From positions 1-64,000 of the forward strand of contig JAMQCK010000012.1 in the NCBI GenBank assembly GCA_024196135.1: a DNA stretch of 64,000 nt. The letters run 5' to 3'. The notes below the pieces were generated by a model. The model ran no database searches and was not told the origin of the DNA. It saw only the letters and a list, made by a program, of their open reading frames with translations. This document shows, piece after piece, positions 31,460 through 43,239 of this stretch (positions are counted from its first letter, which is position 1; the number at the start of each line of letters is the position of its first letter). The DNA is from Pleurotus ostreatus/Saccharomyces cerevisiae fusant (taxonomy: Eukaryota; Opisthokonta). The position numbers and the translations under genes were made by a program.

Positions 31460-32146
31460 GGCGTCTGCAGCCATCTCGCCCACGAGTTATCTCAAACCTC
31501 TGTATGCTCTTAGTTGTATCAAATCGTGAATCTCAAGTGCAAAATCTCTTTCGCGAGTGATTATAGGCCGTACGTCTCGATCGGTGCTGTAAGGCGGTCT
31601 CTTTTGGTGAAGCCATTGGAAGCCTAGCCAGTCCATGAAGCTGTGACCTTCAGTCTCGGCTCCCGAACTTCAGATACTTAATAAAATGCATATCTGCGAC
31701 TACGCTATATCATCGATCTTCGCTCAGAACCATGACGATTGTCTTGTAAAGGGGCAGTAGAACTTGAGCGAGGAACAACGAGTCTACACAGACAGCATGA
31801 TGTTGCGTACGGGCTGTCTCCGGTCAAAGTTCTACTCCCATCATAGACTACAAGCGCAACTGTGTTACATTATTATCATCGCTAAGTATATTGATCCTCA
31901 GTAAGAGGCCGAATTTACGAGTGGAGATGTACGAGCAGGCCGACTACAAAGCTGTAAATACGCGCACGACACCAAAGTCGTGGCACCAACACATCGTCCA
32001 GCGTCCATGTCAACGTGATGTGTATACATTTGCGATACGCAGACCAGGCGATACCTGGTCCTATGCACCAAGCGGTGGGGCAGACACTCATACCACTCCG
32101 CGAAGGCCCTCCTGACAGCAGAGCCAAGAAGGTGTAGTGCACGAGC
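31460..32146. other. Intergenic, no supported gene
   Basis: Convergent region between copy C and the RNA-binding protein gene. The first 130 bp hold the block shared with the 3' flank of copy B (about 31545-31592). Nothing else is recognised. Confidence 0.5.
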
Positions 32147-33928
32147 TCAGCGAGCGTACGGGTGGAAGTTGTGCTGGCCGCGCGCCTGCCTTTGCGGTCC
32201 GACGCCAGGCCCGCCACCGCCCATATTCCGCGGACCCCGCGGAACACCCGCCATACTATGGCTCCCTCCCCTCGCCATACCCCCACGACCCATCCCGCCT
32301 CCCGCGCCCATTCCACCCGCACCACCACCTACAGCGCCCGCGCCCATACCAGCACCCATCCCTGCACCAGCCCCCATGCCCATCCCCGCCGCACCCATCG
32401 CGCCCATCCCCGCGCCCGGCATGCCCATCCCCATGCCACCAGCCGCGCCCATCCCGCCGCCCATGGTGACGGGCGAGATGTGCGAGAGCATACGGGTGTA
32501 GAGGTTGGCGAGCGTCTGCGGGTCGAATGGTTGTTGCTGTTGTTGCTGAGGCACACCGGCGAAGCCACCTTGCATGCCCATGCCGGCGCCGGGGAGGGCG
32601 TTGGCGCCGCGAGCGTAGTAAGCGCCGTTTTCCTCTTGCATCTGCTCGCGCTGGTGCCGTGGCTGAGCTAGCTTGACGTCGATCTGAAGAGGGATCAATG
32701 AGTGGGCAACAGGAGGATATGCGGGCTACGCACCAGCTTCCCATCGATCGCGAGGTTTCCAAAGCCGAGGAATGGTTGCACGTCGGTGTCCTCGAACGAG
32801 ATGAAGCCGAAGCCCTTGCTGCGGCCAGTCTCGCGGTCAAGCATGACGGTCGAGTCGATCACCTTGCCGAACTGGGAGAAGAAGGCGCGCATGCTCTCAG
32901 ATGTTACGCTTCCCGGTAGTCCGCCAATAAACAACTTCGTTGCACGCTGATGTTCCTGTCTAGGTATAGCACGCTTCGGGTCGATCTACATGACAGGAGT
33001 TAGCAGAGGATGGAGTAACGAAGTCGTAGCACGCACAATCTTCCCATCCAATGTGTGCTCCTTCACCATGACCGCATTGACGCTTGCCGGGTCCTCGAAG
33101 GTCAGGAAAGCGAAGCAACGCGACCGGCCGGCCGCGTCGCGCATGATGGTGCACGCATCCACCTTCCCAAACTGCTCAAAGTACGCGCGCAGGGTGTCTA
33201 TCCGACCGTCAGCACTGCGGTCTACTACAATAAGCGGCGCGCATTACCGTCCGTGGTGTCCCAGTTCAGACCGCCGATGAACATTTTCCTGAGCAGAGGG
33301 GACGGAGTGGGGGAGAGGAGTGACGCGGCGCATACGACACGGACGGGGCGGAGGGGCGCATATGGGGGAGAGCAAAGCATCGCATTAGTAACCGTAGGCT
33401 AGAACAGAGGGACGCTACTGTGAAGCGGGTGTGGTTAGGCTAGCCTAGAGCGTACACGACTGGACTACGCGAGTCAACTCTATTTTGCCGCCCCACCAGG
33501 ATCACAGCACTGCAGGGGGAGAGGTCGGTCAGCTGAAGACGGGACTCACCCTTCGTCTTTCATCTCCGAGGGGCGCACGCTGCGTTCAGGTGCAGCCATT
33601 TGCGAGTACGAGCTTTCTGTCCGTGCGGGCTTGTCCCTATACTGGTCTGTTGCCTCTTCGTAGGTCTGTATTTGCTGTGTTGGAGGAGCGTATGAGGCTA
33701 TTGGTGACTGGGTTGTCGCAGAGGGAGAGGATGTTGTGGTTTTTGCTGTTGTGTCGAGTGCTGGCGCATCCTTCGTCTTCGTGTCAGCCGCGGTCGGCTC
33801 CTCCTCTTTGGTCTCGTTCAAGTCCGTTTCATCGTTGCCATAGAGGTCTGCCTTTGTTGAGAGAGCGTACAGTCACAAAAGAAAGGCCACGCACCACCGT
33901 AGAGGTCAGCGTCGGCAAGGTCGGCCAT
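32147..33928 (-). CDS. Two-RRM hnRNP-like RNA-binding protein
   Basis: Hrp1/Nab4 or DAZAP1-type protein, likely in mRNA 3'-end processing or export. The start MADLADADLYG at 33928 is followed by an intron and a disordered acidic and Thr-rich region. RRM1 has RNP2 KMFIGGLNW and RNP1 CFAFLTF; RRM2 has KLFIGGLPG and GFGFISF. The inter-RRM linker IDPKRAIPRQEHQRATKLF fits this family. The tail contains QQQQQQ, a very Gly-Met-Ala-rich stretch, and RG/RGG-like elements (GRGGMARGGS) before the end NFHPYAR. A long intron of about 260 nt separates the N-terminal exon from RRM1. Low complexity in the tail suggests granule or condensate behaviour, which is inferred. Confidence 0.9.
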
Positions 33929-34193
33929 CGTCGTAGAAAGCAAGAGTGTAAAATGCAGAAATGAGGCCCGGTGACGAATTTTCCGCTTGCCACGTTATGA
34001 TTCTTCCCACGCCTCAAAGTCTGAAGCCAGACGCCATCACAAAGCCCGACCTTGATCATAGAAAGCGACATACACAAAGCTGTAATTCTTGCTGAACACC
34101 TCCTAACGATACATGAATGCGATGATAACGATACAGTGCAAGTTTCCACATGTAGAGTCCTTTCTCTAGCTGGTGTCCTCCCCCGACCCGTGA

Positions 34194-36610
34194 TCACTCC
34201 TTCTCCTCACCCGTCCCACTCCCCTTCCCTACCGAGCTACCCTCATCCCCACTGACCACCGTCTCCGACGTTACACGCACCCCCTCCGCCCCCTTCTTCC
34301 TCTCGTCCGACTCCGCGCCATGCTTTGACTTGTTCGACCCTCCGCTCTTCAGCTCGTCCGAAGCTGATCGACTCCGCCGATCGCGCTCCCGCCCACGCCA
34401 GGCATCCCCACTCACCTGCTCCCTCAGCCCGCTCCGCATCCCGCCCGCCCGACGATCCTTCGCCTCGGCCTGCTTCTCCTTCGGCTCCTCACGCCTCTCG
34501 GCCCTCTCCACCACCGGCGTCCCCTGCGTCGCCGCCCTCGGACTCCGACTCTCCCCCTGCGCCACCCTCGGACTCCGCTGCGCCTTCCTCCTCGCCGCCC
34601 TCGACCCATAGCTCCTCAGGCTATTCACGATCAGGATGAAGTACACCATTCCCAGTCCAAACACTGCTGTGATGATCACGCGCGGGACGAGCGCGATGTG
34701 GATGGGCAGCGGATCGCGCTCCTCGGGATCGTTCACGGCGCCGGTACGCCAGACGAAGGAGAGGATCGTCGTGATGAACATGACCATTGACCTAGTGGGA
34801 GCTGGTCAGTCAAGGTCACACAGTCACCAGACCCACAGGATGGACGATTGAACATGGGCGGCACTCACCACGACAACCACACCGCCGGCATCGCCAACAG
34901 CACCCACACATTCCACAGGATCGCCGTCTTCGTCCTCCGCGCCTCCTCCGCCCACCTCGACGCTCTGTACATGCTCCGCATCGTCCCGAAGCGCACGATG
35001 TATATGCAGCCGTACGACAGGCTCATGAGCGCGCAGATTAGGGATAGCAGCGCCGCGTTCCGCGTCACTGGGTCCGTCGCCGCGTCCGGGATCTGGAACA
35101 TCGTGAGGATGGCCCTGGACGGCGTTGGTCAGCTTTCTCTATCATGGATATGGTATGAAGATGATGCAACGCACGAAAGCAACAGCGCCGACACCAAGTT
35201 CAGCGTCTTCCACTCGCGGATGAGCGAGTCGATGAAGCCCTCCCAGTTATTCTTGAACCGCGCGAGCGCCGGCGACACATTCGGCGGCGTCCACTCATCC
35301 GGCAGAGGCAGCAAGCGCTCAATCGCAGGCGTCACCGCCGGCGCCGGCGCGGCAAGCGGCTGCATCGAAATATGCCCATGCGTATTCCCCTTCCTATCAT
35401 CCTCCGCCGCGCTGCTGATCATGCGCTCGATATCCGGTCTCGATACTTCTGCGTCCTGGAAAATGCGCGCGACGCGCGAGAAGTAGAGCGAGGGGAGCCG
35501 GAGGAGGAAGTAGAGGTAGAGGACTCGCGGCGCTGCATCGAGGAGCAATGCGCGCGCCCCGTTAGGGAAAGCCTCGAACTCGGACATGGTCGTATGCGCG
35601 CAGACAGAGCAGTACGGCACGTCGTCGCCGGCATCAATGTGCTTCGCGACCTCGAGATCGTCGTCTGCGCAGCACGGGAAGCAACCAAGTTTCGGCCAAT
35701 GGAGGTGTGCTCGAAGAAGGAAGGGATCAATGGGTATGAAGGGCTCCTCCTCGGCGCGATGGGAGCGGAAGTTCGCCGACCATTGCTGTATGACAGTGCG
35801 CAGTGGGGAAACGCCGCGCGAATGCGAGCGGGAGCGTGGCCGGTTGGCAGGCTCGGACTGTCCACCGAGGTACGGGTCGCTCCCGCGGAGGCCGCGCGAG
35901 ATGGCTGTAATCCAGTCAGCGACAACACATCGGCTGCAGCCCCTCACTCACCCTGTCGCAAACTGTGCACCGTCGGCAGCGACGCCCTTTCCCCATCCGT
36001 CGACGTGCGCCGCGGAGGCGCGGTCTGCGACGCGAGCGACCCCTCCGAGGCGCTCGCCCCGCGCGCGCGCCCTCCCAGCGTCCAGCGGCCCAAACTCGGC
36101 GAGTTGGGGTACATGACGGGCGACGTGTGGTGCAGGTTGTCCGACATCGACGAGCTCCCGAACGAGGGGAGGGAGAACGACGCGTCGAGGCTGCGCCGGA
36201 AGCCTCTGGTGGAGAACACGGGCGACTTGATGCCGCGGTTCGGGTTGGGGGAGTTGGCGGGGCTGGGGACGGGGAGCGCGGAGAGCTTGTCGGAGTAGGT
36301 GAGCGGGGAGGTGTTTGATTGCGAGTCTGGAGATTCTGCGTAGGGTAAGTCAACTGGTCGAGACGTAGGCCGATCGTACCTGTTGTGGGACTGCGAACAG
36401 GTGCGATCGTCGGAGTTGGGTGAGCTGCATAATCTGATGAGTCGTTATCTCCTTCCCCTCAATCACTACACACTCACCTTGCGGACTCAATGAAGGACTT
36501 CCAGGATCAGGATCAAAGTTGGAAGATGGAAAAGGAACAGATGGGGACGCGGGTGTTTGCCCCGCGTTAAACCCAGGTGAGGGTGAATTAGGAAGAGACG
36601 TGGTCATCAC
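34194..36610 (-). CDS. Four-helix membrane protein, function unknown
   Basis: I do not recognise this protein beyond a general fungal membrane-protein look. The first 250 residues are Ser/Pro-rich and disordered (MTTSLPNSPSPGF, SNTSPLTYSDKLS). A conserved-looking segment follows, with paired Cys residues (GCFPCCADDD, VPYCSVCAHTT) that could bind a metal or form disulfides. The second half has about four hydrophobic helices: TLNLVSALLLS continuing into AILTMFQ, ALLSLICALMSLSYGCIYIV, ILWNVWVLLAMPAVWLSW with the adjoining FITTILSFVW, and VIITAVFGLGMVYFILIV. A charged tail of about 120 residues ends GTGEEKE. Six or more exons. The long hydrophilic ends suggest cytosolic regulation. Confidence 0.8.
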
Positions 36611-37172
36611 GGGTCGTTTTCAAGGCGATTTGCGCGCATATATGCGGCTGCTTGCGCCGGGGATGGTGGTTAGCGGTCAAGAAGCGCTCCCCTCCGGTAG
36701 GCTATTGTCCGGATTTGGCAAGGGCTCGTAACGGTAGCACGTGGCGTGCGCATGACTGGCGTCACACTTCTCAGTTGCTGCGGCCAGGTTGTCTCCTGCT
36801 TCTCACTCATCACTGGGTCGATGTTCTTTTCGCCAAGTAAAAAGGTTCATAAAAAATTTTCTCTTACTGCTCTTAATCTCGATTTCCCCCGTCCTCTTCC
36901 TTGAAGTCGAACTTCGCAGTCACCTGGGCGTCATTTCAGGCAGATTGCCTTGGATCGTTACTCGATGCCCCACCACTTTACGATGCAAGGCCTTCCCTAG
37001 GCCTTCTCAGTCCTTTCTTCGACATCGGCCCCTCACGCCGCTTGCTATCCTGCGTCCCGCCATGACGATTGGCGGAACATCAGCCTGACGTCAATCCGAG
37101 GCTCATACCTGTCCTGCTCGCCCCACTCGGCGTCTCGTACTATATAATCCTCTTCTACTTCCTCTACCTACC
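36611..37172. other. Divergent intergenic region
   Basis: This is the shared 5' flank of the membrane protein and dehydrogenase genes. It carries CACGTG (36738-36743), an A/T-rich tract near 36838-36860, and the CRE and TATA elements listed separately. Confidence 0.5.
37086..37147 (+). promoter_or_regulatory. CRE palindrome plus TATA box
   Basis: A perfect TGACGTCA (37086-37093) is followed by TATATAA (37141-37147). The TATA box is only 26 bp from the first ATG of the dehydrogenase at 37173, so many transcripts may begin after that ATG and use the one at 37278. Confidence 0.6.
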
Positions 37173-38266
37173 ATGCTCAGCACCATCTCTCGCACACACT
37201 TCAAACCCAGCACCATCTCTCGCACACACTTCAAACCCAGCACCACCATCGTATCCCGCGCCCTCACGACCCATACCATGACCTCCCACAACCAATCCTT
37301 CCTCGCGCAGAATCTCTTCAACGTTGAGGGTTGGACCTGCGTCGTCACCGGCGGCGGCACGGGCATCGGCCTCATGATCGCGCAGGCCTTCGCCAACAAC
37401 GGCGCGCGCGTCTTCATCACCGGCCGCCGCAAGGAGGTCATCGAGAACACTGCACAGAAGTGGGGATCCGCCCTAGCCCACCCGAAGGGCGCGATTGTCC
37501 CCGTGCAATGCGACAACAACGATAAGAAGTCGATTCTGGAGCTCGTGGAGGCGGTGAAGAAGGAGAGCAAGTCGGTGGACGTGCTCGTGAATAATGCGGG
37601 GGTGTCGGAGGGGACGAGCACGGTGGAGAAGGGGGACGAGAGCGCGGAGGCGTTGTCGAAGGAGCTGTTCTCGGAGGAGATCTCGCAGTGGGAGGATGTG
37701 TACCGGACGAACGTCATTGGGTACGCACGACGCTCATTTTCACTCAAGTCATGCGAGCTAACCCCCCTCCAGCCACTTCTTCACTTCCGCCGCCTTCATC
37801 CCGCTCCTCACCGCCGCCAACCGCCCCGGACACACCGGCACCATCATCAACATCTCCTCCATGTCCGGCATCACGCGCACTTCACAGCACCACTTCAAGT
37901 ACAACGTATCCAAGGCCGCCGACATCCACCTAACCACGCTCCTCGCGCAGGAGCTCCGCAGGAAGGCGGTCAACATCCGTGTCAACAGTATCGCGCCGGG
38001 GATCTTCCCTTCGGAGATGACGAGTAGGTTGCTTCATCACTTGTTCCAACGTCGAGACTGACACCCTTACAGCGCAAGAATCTGACGAGCTAAACAAGTC
38101 CGAGATCCCCGTCGACGAGTCGTACGGCGAGAAGAAGGGCATCCCGGCAGGACGTCCAGGTGCGGACGAGGACATGGCCAAGGCAGCGCTCGTTCTCGCG
38201 TGCAATCAGTACGCGTACGGTCAGACCTTCTGCATCGACGGCGGCTACCTCCTTGAGCATCCGTAA
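37173..38266 (+). CDS. Short-chain dehydrogenase/reductase
   Basis: NAD(P)-dependent oxidoreductase of the classical SDR type; substrate unknown. Three exons. Cofactor motif VTGGGTGIGLMIA, the structural NNAG in VDVLVNNAGVS, catalytic Ser in INISSMSG, and YNVSKAA with the YxxxK pair. The end CIDGGYLLEHP fits a family member of about 300 residues. GRRKEVIEN after the second strand (ITGRR) suggests NADPH preference. The N-terminus from 37173 holds a perfect 10-residue duplication (STISRTHFKP twice) in a Ser/Thr/Arg-rich, non-acidic stretch that could be a mitochondrial presequence. The alternative start at 37278 (MTSHNQSF) removes it. Confidence 0.92.
37178..37237 (+). repeat. Perfect tandem duplication of a 30-bp unit
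   Basis: Two identical 30-bp copies (37178-37207 and 37208-37237) followed by the first 8 bases of a third. They keep frame with the dehydrogenase N-terminus. Perfect identity suggests a recent event. Confidence 0.95.
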
Positions 38267-38540
38267 AACGCTCTGCTGCAGCGTATAGCATAGATTCCAC
38301 TGTATTTCTAGGCATCCAATCGTGAGACCACGGTCGCGCATTCCTATGTGTATCCCCTTGGTCTTTTTGGTCGCAGGCAGAAAGCCAAGGGCACGCGGTC
38401 GCACGAGCTATGGGCAGCATCGTGTATCCATGATGTCCTTTTGTTCCGTTTTGGGCAAGTACATCTCTCCGAATAATCACATCCCATCTTGCTTCCCACC
38501 GTCATCGTCGACATTTGTTGTGAAGTTCCGATTTTCTGTT

Positions 38541-40947
38541 ATGAATATCGCAGTCAACGCCGGCATGAACATCGCAGGTGCTGCTTCGTCGACGAACGGC
38601 GCATCCTACGTAGCTAGACCTCCACCTGGCATGAGCACGCAGCCCTTGAACGCCCCTCCACCCTGTCGACCATGCACACAATGCACCTACCTCATCCCCG
38701 CCGCCGACCCGTATCGCATGTGCAAAGTCTGTCGGAAGGAGGCCAGGGAGCGCGCGAGGAAGCGGCGCATCAAGGTCCTGCAAGCGGTGTGTCCCTAAGC
38801 CTATTGCTTCCAGTCCCAGGCACTTAGGACCTATACGCATAGAACCCGGACTTCCCAGGCGACGTCAACCAGGAGGACGCGATCTACCAGCATGAACACA
38901 CCATGCTTCCCCGCGGGGAGTATAGGCAGATCGAGAGCGACCAGAACGCCGATCCCAATATCGGCAGGAAGCGTATGCGCTTGACGGAGGGCTCCGCTTC
39001 CCTGCAAGGCATATCCTATGCAGACGCCTTCGGTACCGCGCAGGAGCAGGCGGCTGTCCCGGAGATCTTCAACTCCGCGCAGGAGCACGCGGGCTTTGGC
39101 GAGGAGGTGCGCTTGGTCTGCGGATGGATGTAACTAGTTCCTGATCGCATCTATGCGGCTTCCTAGCTTCAGAGCAACATCGCCTACACATCCTTAACGC
39201 GCGACCTGACGAACTACACCAAACCCGCTGGCACAGATGCACCCATACCCCCAAGACCATGCGACACCTCCAGCCTCGACGACTCCGCCATGTACCTCGG
39301 CTCCCTACTCGGTCAGACGGCAATCCACTACAAGTCTACCGATAGATCGAAGACCCCTCCGCGCTCATCTCAGCCTATCATCGACCTCTGCTCTCCCGAA
39401 GTGCCAATTACAGCTCCTCCTGCTCCCTACAATCCGACCTTTTCTCCGACGCGATACTCCTCCACGTTTCGCGCGACGCAAGTCAGCAACGCCCAACCTC
39501 CGATCAGCAACGCCCACCCGCCGATTGTCAACGCCCAGTCATCTGCCCTCCACGCGCAATCGCATCCTTCCTACGCTCAATATTCGGACCTCAATAGCCA
39601 ACAGCCCTCCCTCAACTTCCACACCTCTACCAACTTCGCGCCTCCAGCGCCCGACCCTGTCAAGAAGAAACGCAAACCTCGCGTCTACCGCCCTCGCCCT
39701 GACGCTCCTTCTCGCCAACAAAGCGCCCCTTCCCGTCAACAGAGTGTTCCCCTCCCTGCGCCTCGAACACTTGTGCCCTGCGAACCTTCGCGACAGCCTC
39801 CAGTGCCTGCTCCTCGCGCTGTCTCCGGACCAGTCCCTCGCGTATCTGCGAAGTCGACCTCTCGTAGCTCCGCTGTTACTTCGATACCTCGTGCGACTCC
39901 TTCAGCTCCGGCTCAGTCACGATATCCCTGGCCGTACTGTTACTACGCGCCGAACTATGGTCAGGCGGCTACCGCCGCGCCCTCCACTACTCAGAACTCC
40001 GGCGCTCAGCTTCCTGGACCTACGACTTCACTCGCCACTGTACGCTCGACCTCTGCTGCATCAAAACCCGCGACTGCATCGTCTACGCCATCTTTGCACA
40101 GTCAAGCCTCCGCTGGTCCCGCTGTCTCGCCTGCGCTTTCCTCCGCTACTATATCGACTTCGACTACCGCGTCGCCTTCGTTGTACGCCAAATCCAGCAA
40201 CACTTCCTCTCTCCCCATGCAGTCCAAATCACCCCAAACTCCCGCGACAACGCCCATCGCAGATGCTCCCGACATGGACCTCTTCGACCACCTTCATGGC
40301 GCGGCGCTAGACGAGCAGCTCATGCGCGATCTGTGCGCGCTCGTGGATGGACCCTCTCCCGACGCATCGATCCAGCAGTCCGACGACACATCAGCCACGC
40401 AGACAGTTGCTGCTTCGGTCATAGAAAGCACCCTGCTGGCCGATACTCCCGCCGCGTCCGGCAGAGACGGAGCAGACCCCGCCGCAGATCTTGCATGGCT
40501 AGACGCCGCTTCGGGCGACATAGGGTCTGTCTTCGACCTCGACTTGGATGCAGAAAATGCGATCTTGGGGTGGGAAGGGCAGGGTGAACAACATCGCCTT
40601 GAAAACTCTTTGCCGTGTCTAACATACCAGCAGACGACCTGCGTCTTGGGTCCCTTTCGTGGGATACCGCTTCATGGCTTGAAGCCCATTCCCAGCTGGA
40701 CGACTTGTTCGGCGAGATTCAAGCCTGTCCAGTCCAGAATGAGGCGGCGCCCGAACCTGCCCAGCTCACGAGCGACGAGTGGGCCGCTCTGTTTGAGGCG
40801 CACGATCACGACGGCGGATTTGCTGATGGTGTGGAAAGTATCTCAGCGGCGCCGGTGGATGGCGCGGATTCCGCTGGCTTGGACAGTACGACCGCGGCAG
40901 GGCTTGGGGACGAGGACGCGTGGGCGGCATTGTTTGGGATGGAGTAG
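38541..40947 (+). CDS. Small Cys-module protein with disordered tail
   Basis: A probable nuclear regulator that I cannot name. Near residues 40-70 is a compact C-x2-C-x12-C-x2-C module (CTQCTYLI...MCKVC) followed at once by a basic helix, RKEARERARKRR. This arrangement is typical of zinc-stabilised nucleic-acid or protein-binding modules in fungal proteins. The rest is disordered: Ser/Pro/Ala/Thr-rich, with a basic patch VKKKRKPRVYRPRP and repeats such as SRQQSAPSRQQS. The C-terminal 220 residues are acidic with spaced aromatic and hydrophobic residues (MDLFDHLHGAALDEQLM, WAALFEAHDHD, EDAWAALFGME). This looks like a transcription activation domain. Four exons; the last intron joins WEGQ to ADDLRLG. 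Transcription-factor function is inferred. Confidence 0.75.
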
Positions 40948-41134
40948 AAGAGGCTCGTATATATCCATCATACGAAGAGTTTACCACGTACAGTATATTG
41001 GCTCTGACTGTCATTCTGGTGTACATAGCATCCATGACATCGTGAAAAATTGTATCCTGTTTAAATGATCCAACTTAGTCCATCCGTTCGACACCCCTCA
41101 ACCCAAAAATTCTCGCCATCGCTATTTCGAGAAC

Positions 41135-42636
41135 TCAAAACTCATCCACAAAATGCTCCGTCGCCGTCTCCACCTTCTCGCCCAGCGTCTCCTCCAGCCA
41201 CGCGCGCAGCTCCTTGTTGAACGGTGCCGCGCTCTCCAAGTGGAACCAATGCGAGCCCGGGACGACGACCGTCTTCAAGTTTGGGAGGAAATCAGCGGAG
41301 TGGAGGATAGCGGCGGCCTTGACCCAGTCGGCGACGGGGTCCTGAAAAAGTTTGTGAGTTGAGAGGGATTGGTGGCAAAGGACAAAAACGTACGTCGCTA
41401 GGTAAGATAGAGAGCGCGGGCTGGGGGATCGTCCAGTTTCCCTGCTCGTGCGCGAATTTCCAGGCGCTGTAGCGGTTCTGAGGAAGAGGTGAGTCGATGT
41501 GTACTTGACAAAGTTCATAAGGACGACTCACCGGAGTCGTGTAGAATTGTAGAGCTGTGGCGAGTTTAGCAAGCGTTCCGAGCCACAAATGAAAGTTACA
41601 CGTACTGTTATCGAACTTCTGAATGCTATACTGCTCGATGTAGTATTTCTCTTCCTCCGGTGTGAAGAAGGGTACCGGAGGGATCTGAGGAACGTCAGCA
41701 TGATGTTCGACAAGCTCAACGCTCGACAGGGCAGCGTACCTCGGCGTATTTCTTCCATGGACCCATGTACGTGTCCTTGTATGTCAAGAAATCCTCCGGC
41801 GGGGGACTGCTCTTTTGCCGCAAGGTGGCGCGGATGGTTCGTCCCACATCCTCGTTCAGCTCGGCGGCGGCAGCAGTGGTGTTGTCCGCGAAGAACACAT
41901 TATACGCGAGCTTCGGGAGAAGAGGCACGAGCGCGGCAACGGGCGTGAAGTGCTCCCCATTCGCAGGCATGTAGGGCACTGCAACGCCTGCGACGGCGGT
42001 GAAGATGTCTGGACGAGACCTCGCAGCCTCGTAGCAGACTGCAGAGCCCCAGTCGTGACTGAAGAACAGTCAGCTATGCGTCGCATTATAGAACGAGGCA
42101 AAGACCTACCCGACGCAAGTAGCCGTTGTCACTCCAGCGTCCTCAAGGACACAGACCATGTCGGCGACAAGGTCCTGGAGCGTACCCGAGGACTGCACAT
42201 CCCCCGGATGCGTCGACTCCCCGAACCCACGATGGTCGGGCGCGATGAGGCGATAGTCATTCTGCCGACCCGCACATCAGCAAAGTGATGATGACCACCC
42301 GCTCATCAGTCATACCTCGAACTCCTTGATCTGGTACGACCACGTCGTCCACAGGCTCGGCCACCCGTGCACGAGAAGCAGCGTATGCTTTGCGGACGGG
42401 TTGATGTCCACATAGCCTGTCGAACCGTGAGATTAGGGGGTGGGTAAGACGCAAGGGGGTGAGACCGACTCACTCATGTTGATGTCGACGGGCTTGTCGC
42501 CCTCGTCGCGCTTGACGGCCTTGCACGTCGTGTGCTTCTTCAGCTTCGCGTACTCGCGGGGGTCGAAGCCCTCGGTAGCCGCCACCACGCCCGCCGTCGC
42601 CAGCACCGTCGCACACGTCAAGACGTTCAATCTCAT
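41135..42636 (-). CDS. Secreted epoxide-hydrolase-like alpha/beta hydrolase
   Basis: Alpha/beta hydrolase of the epoxide hydrolase type. A signal peptide, MRLNVLTCATVLATAGVVAA, predicts secretion. Then come the oxyanion HGWP (LLLVHGWPSLW), the sequence APDHRGFGES, and the nucleophile Asp in HDWGSAVCYEA. The lid region contains Tyr residues (EEKYYIEQYS) of the kind that activate epoxides. The C-terminal part has the catalytic His in VVVPGSHWFHLE. The Asp nucleophile favours epoxide hydrolase over haloperoxidase or esterase, which use Ser. About eight short exons. TATAAGAG lies 72 bp upstream of the ATG. Natural substrate unknown; fungal fatty-acid epoxides or lignin-derived compounds are possible. 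Confidence 0.9.
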
Positions 42637-43239
42637 CGCAGAAAATACAGAAAACGAAGCGATGCAAGGGGGAAGTGTGGTCGTTGCAAGGGACAAGACC
42701 CACCTCCCTCTTATACCGTGTGCGCGTATGCGACTCGGACATCACAGCAATTGAAATGTTGCCGATCCGGGCATTTGTCGAGGTGATCGAAGACGTTCGT
42801 GGATATCATCAACCTCAACATATTTGCCTCAGGCTCTCAGAACTCCGAGAAGATGCATCACCTTCTCGTGTCCCTCTCGTGAGGGCCCGCGCTGATCTAC
42901 GCATGCACCGGGGCTGTATATGGCCGTAGTTGAGGACATTTGCATGGGCGAGGAAGACAAGTTCGACATTCCCGTGGCGTGACACGACCGGTTCGGCAAC
43001 AGCCGTGCCCGGTGCCGTGTTCCGCGGCTAAGTCCGTCAAAGCCATGGTCGAACTTCAGTTGTCTTCACTTGGGGCAATGAGATGCAGTAGGATGCGCTC
43101 CGTCCTGAACTAGAAGGCCTGCTCCAAACAGAGCCTTCAGACTACGTTGACGCTGCTAAATCCGACTGTATACAAAGGTGCATATCCGCGGCCAGAAAAG
43201 GAGTCTTTGACAAGCTTAGCGTGAGCCAGAGCGTCTGTA
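42637..43239. other. Intergenic: hydrolase promoter
   Basis: This is the 5' flank of the hydrolase gene and the 3' flank of the neighbour ending at 43240. No gene is supported. Confidence 0.5.
42708..42715 (-). promoter_or_regulatory. TATA box of the epoxide-hydrolase-like gene
   Basis: TATAAGAG reads toward the gene, 72 bp upstream of its ATG. Confidence 0.55.

Noticed and set aside
39237..40310. A 357-codon plus-strand frame
   Set aside because: It overlaps the disordered zinc-module gene in another frame; its Arg/Leu/Pro-rich content is a frame shadow.
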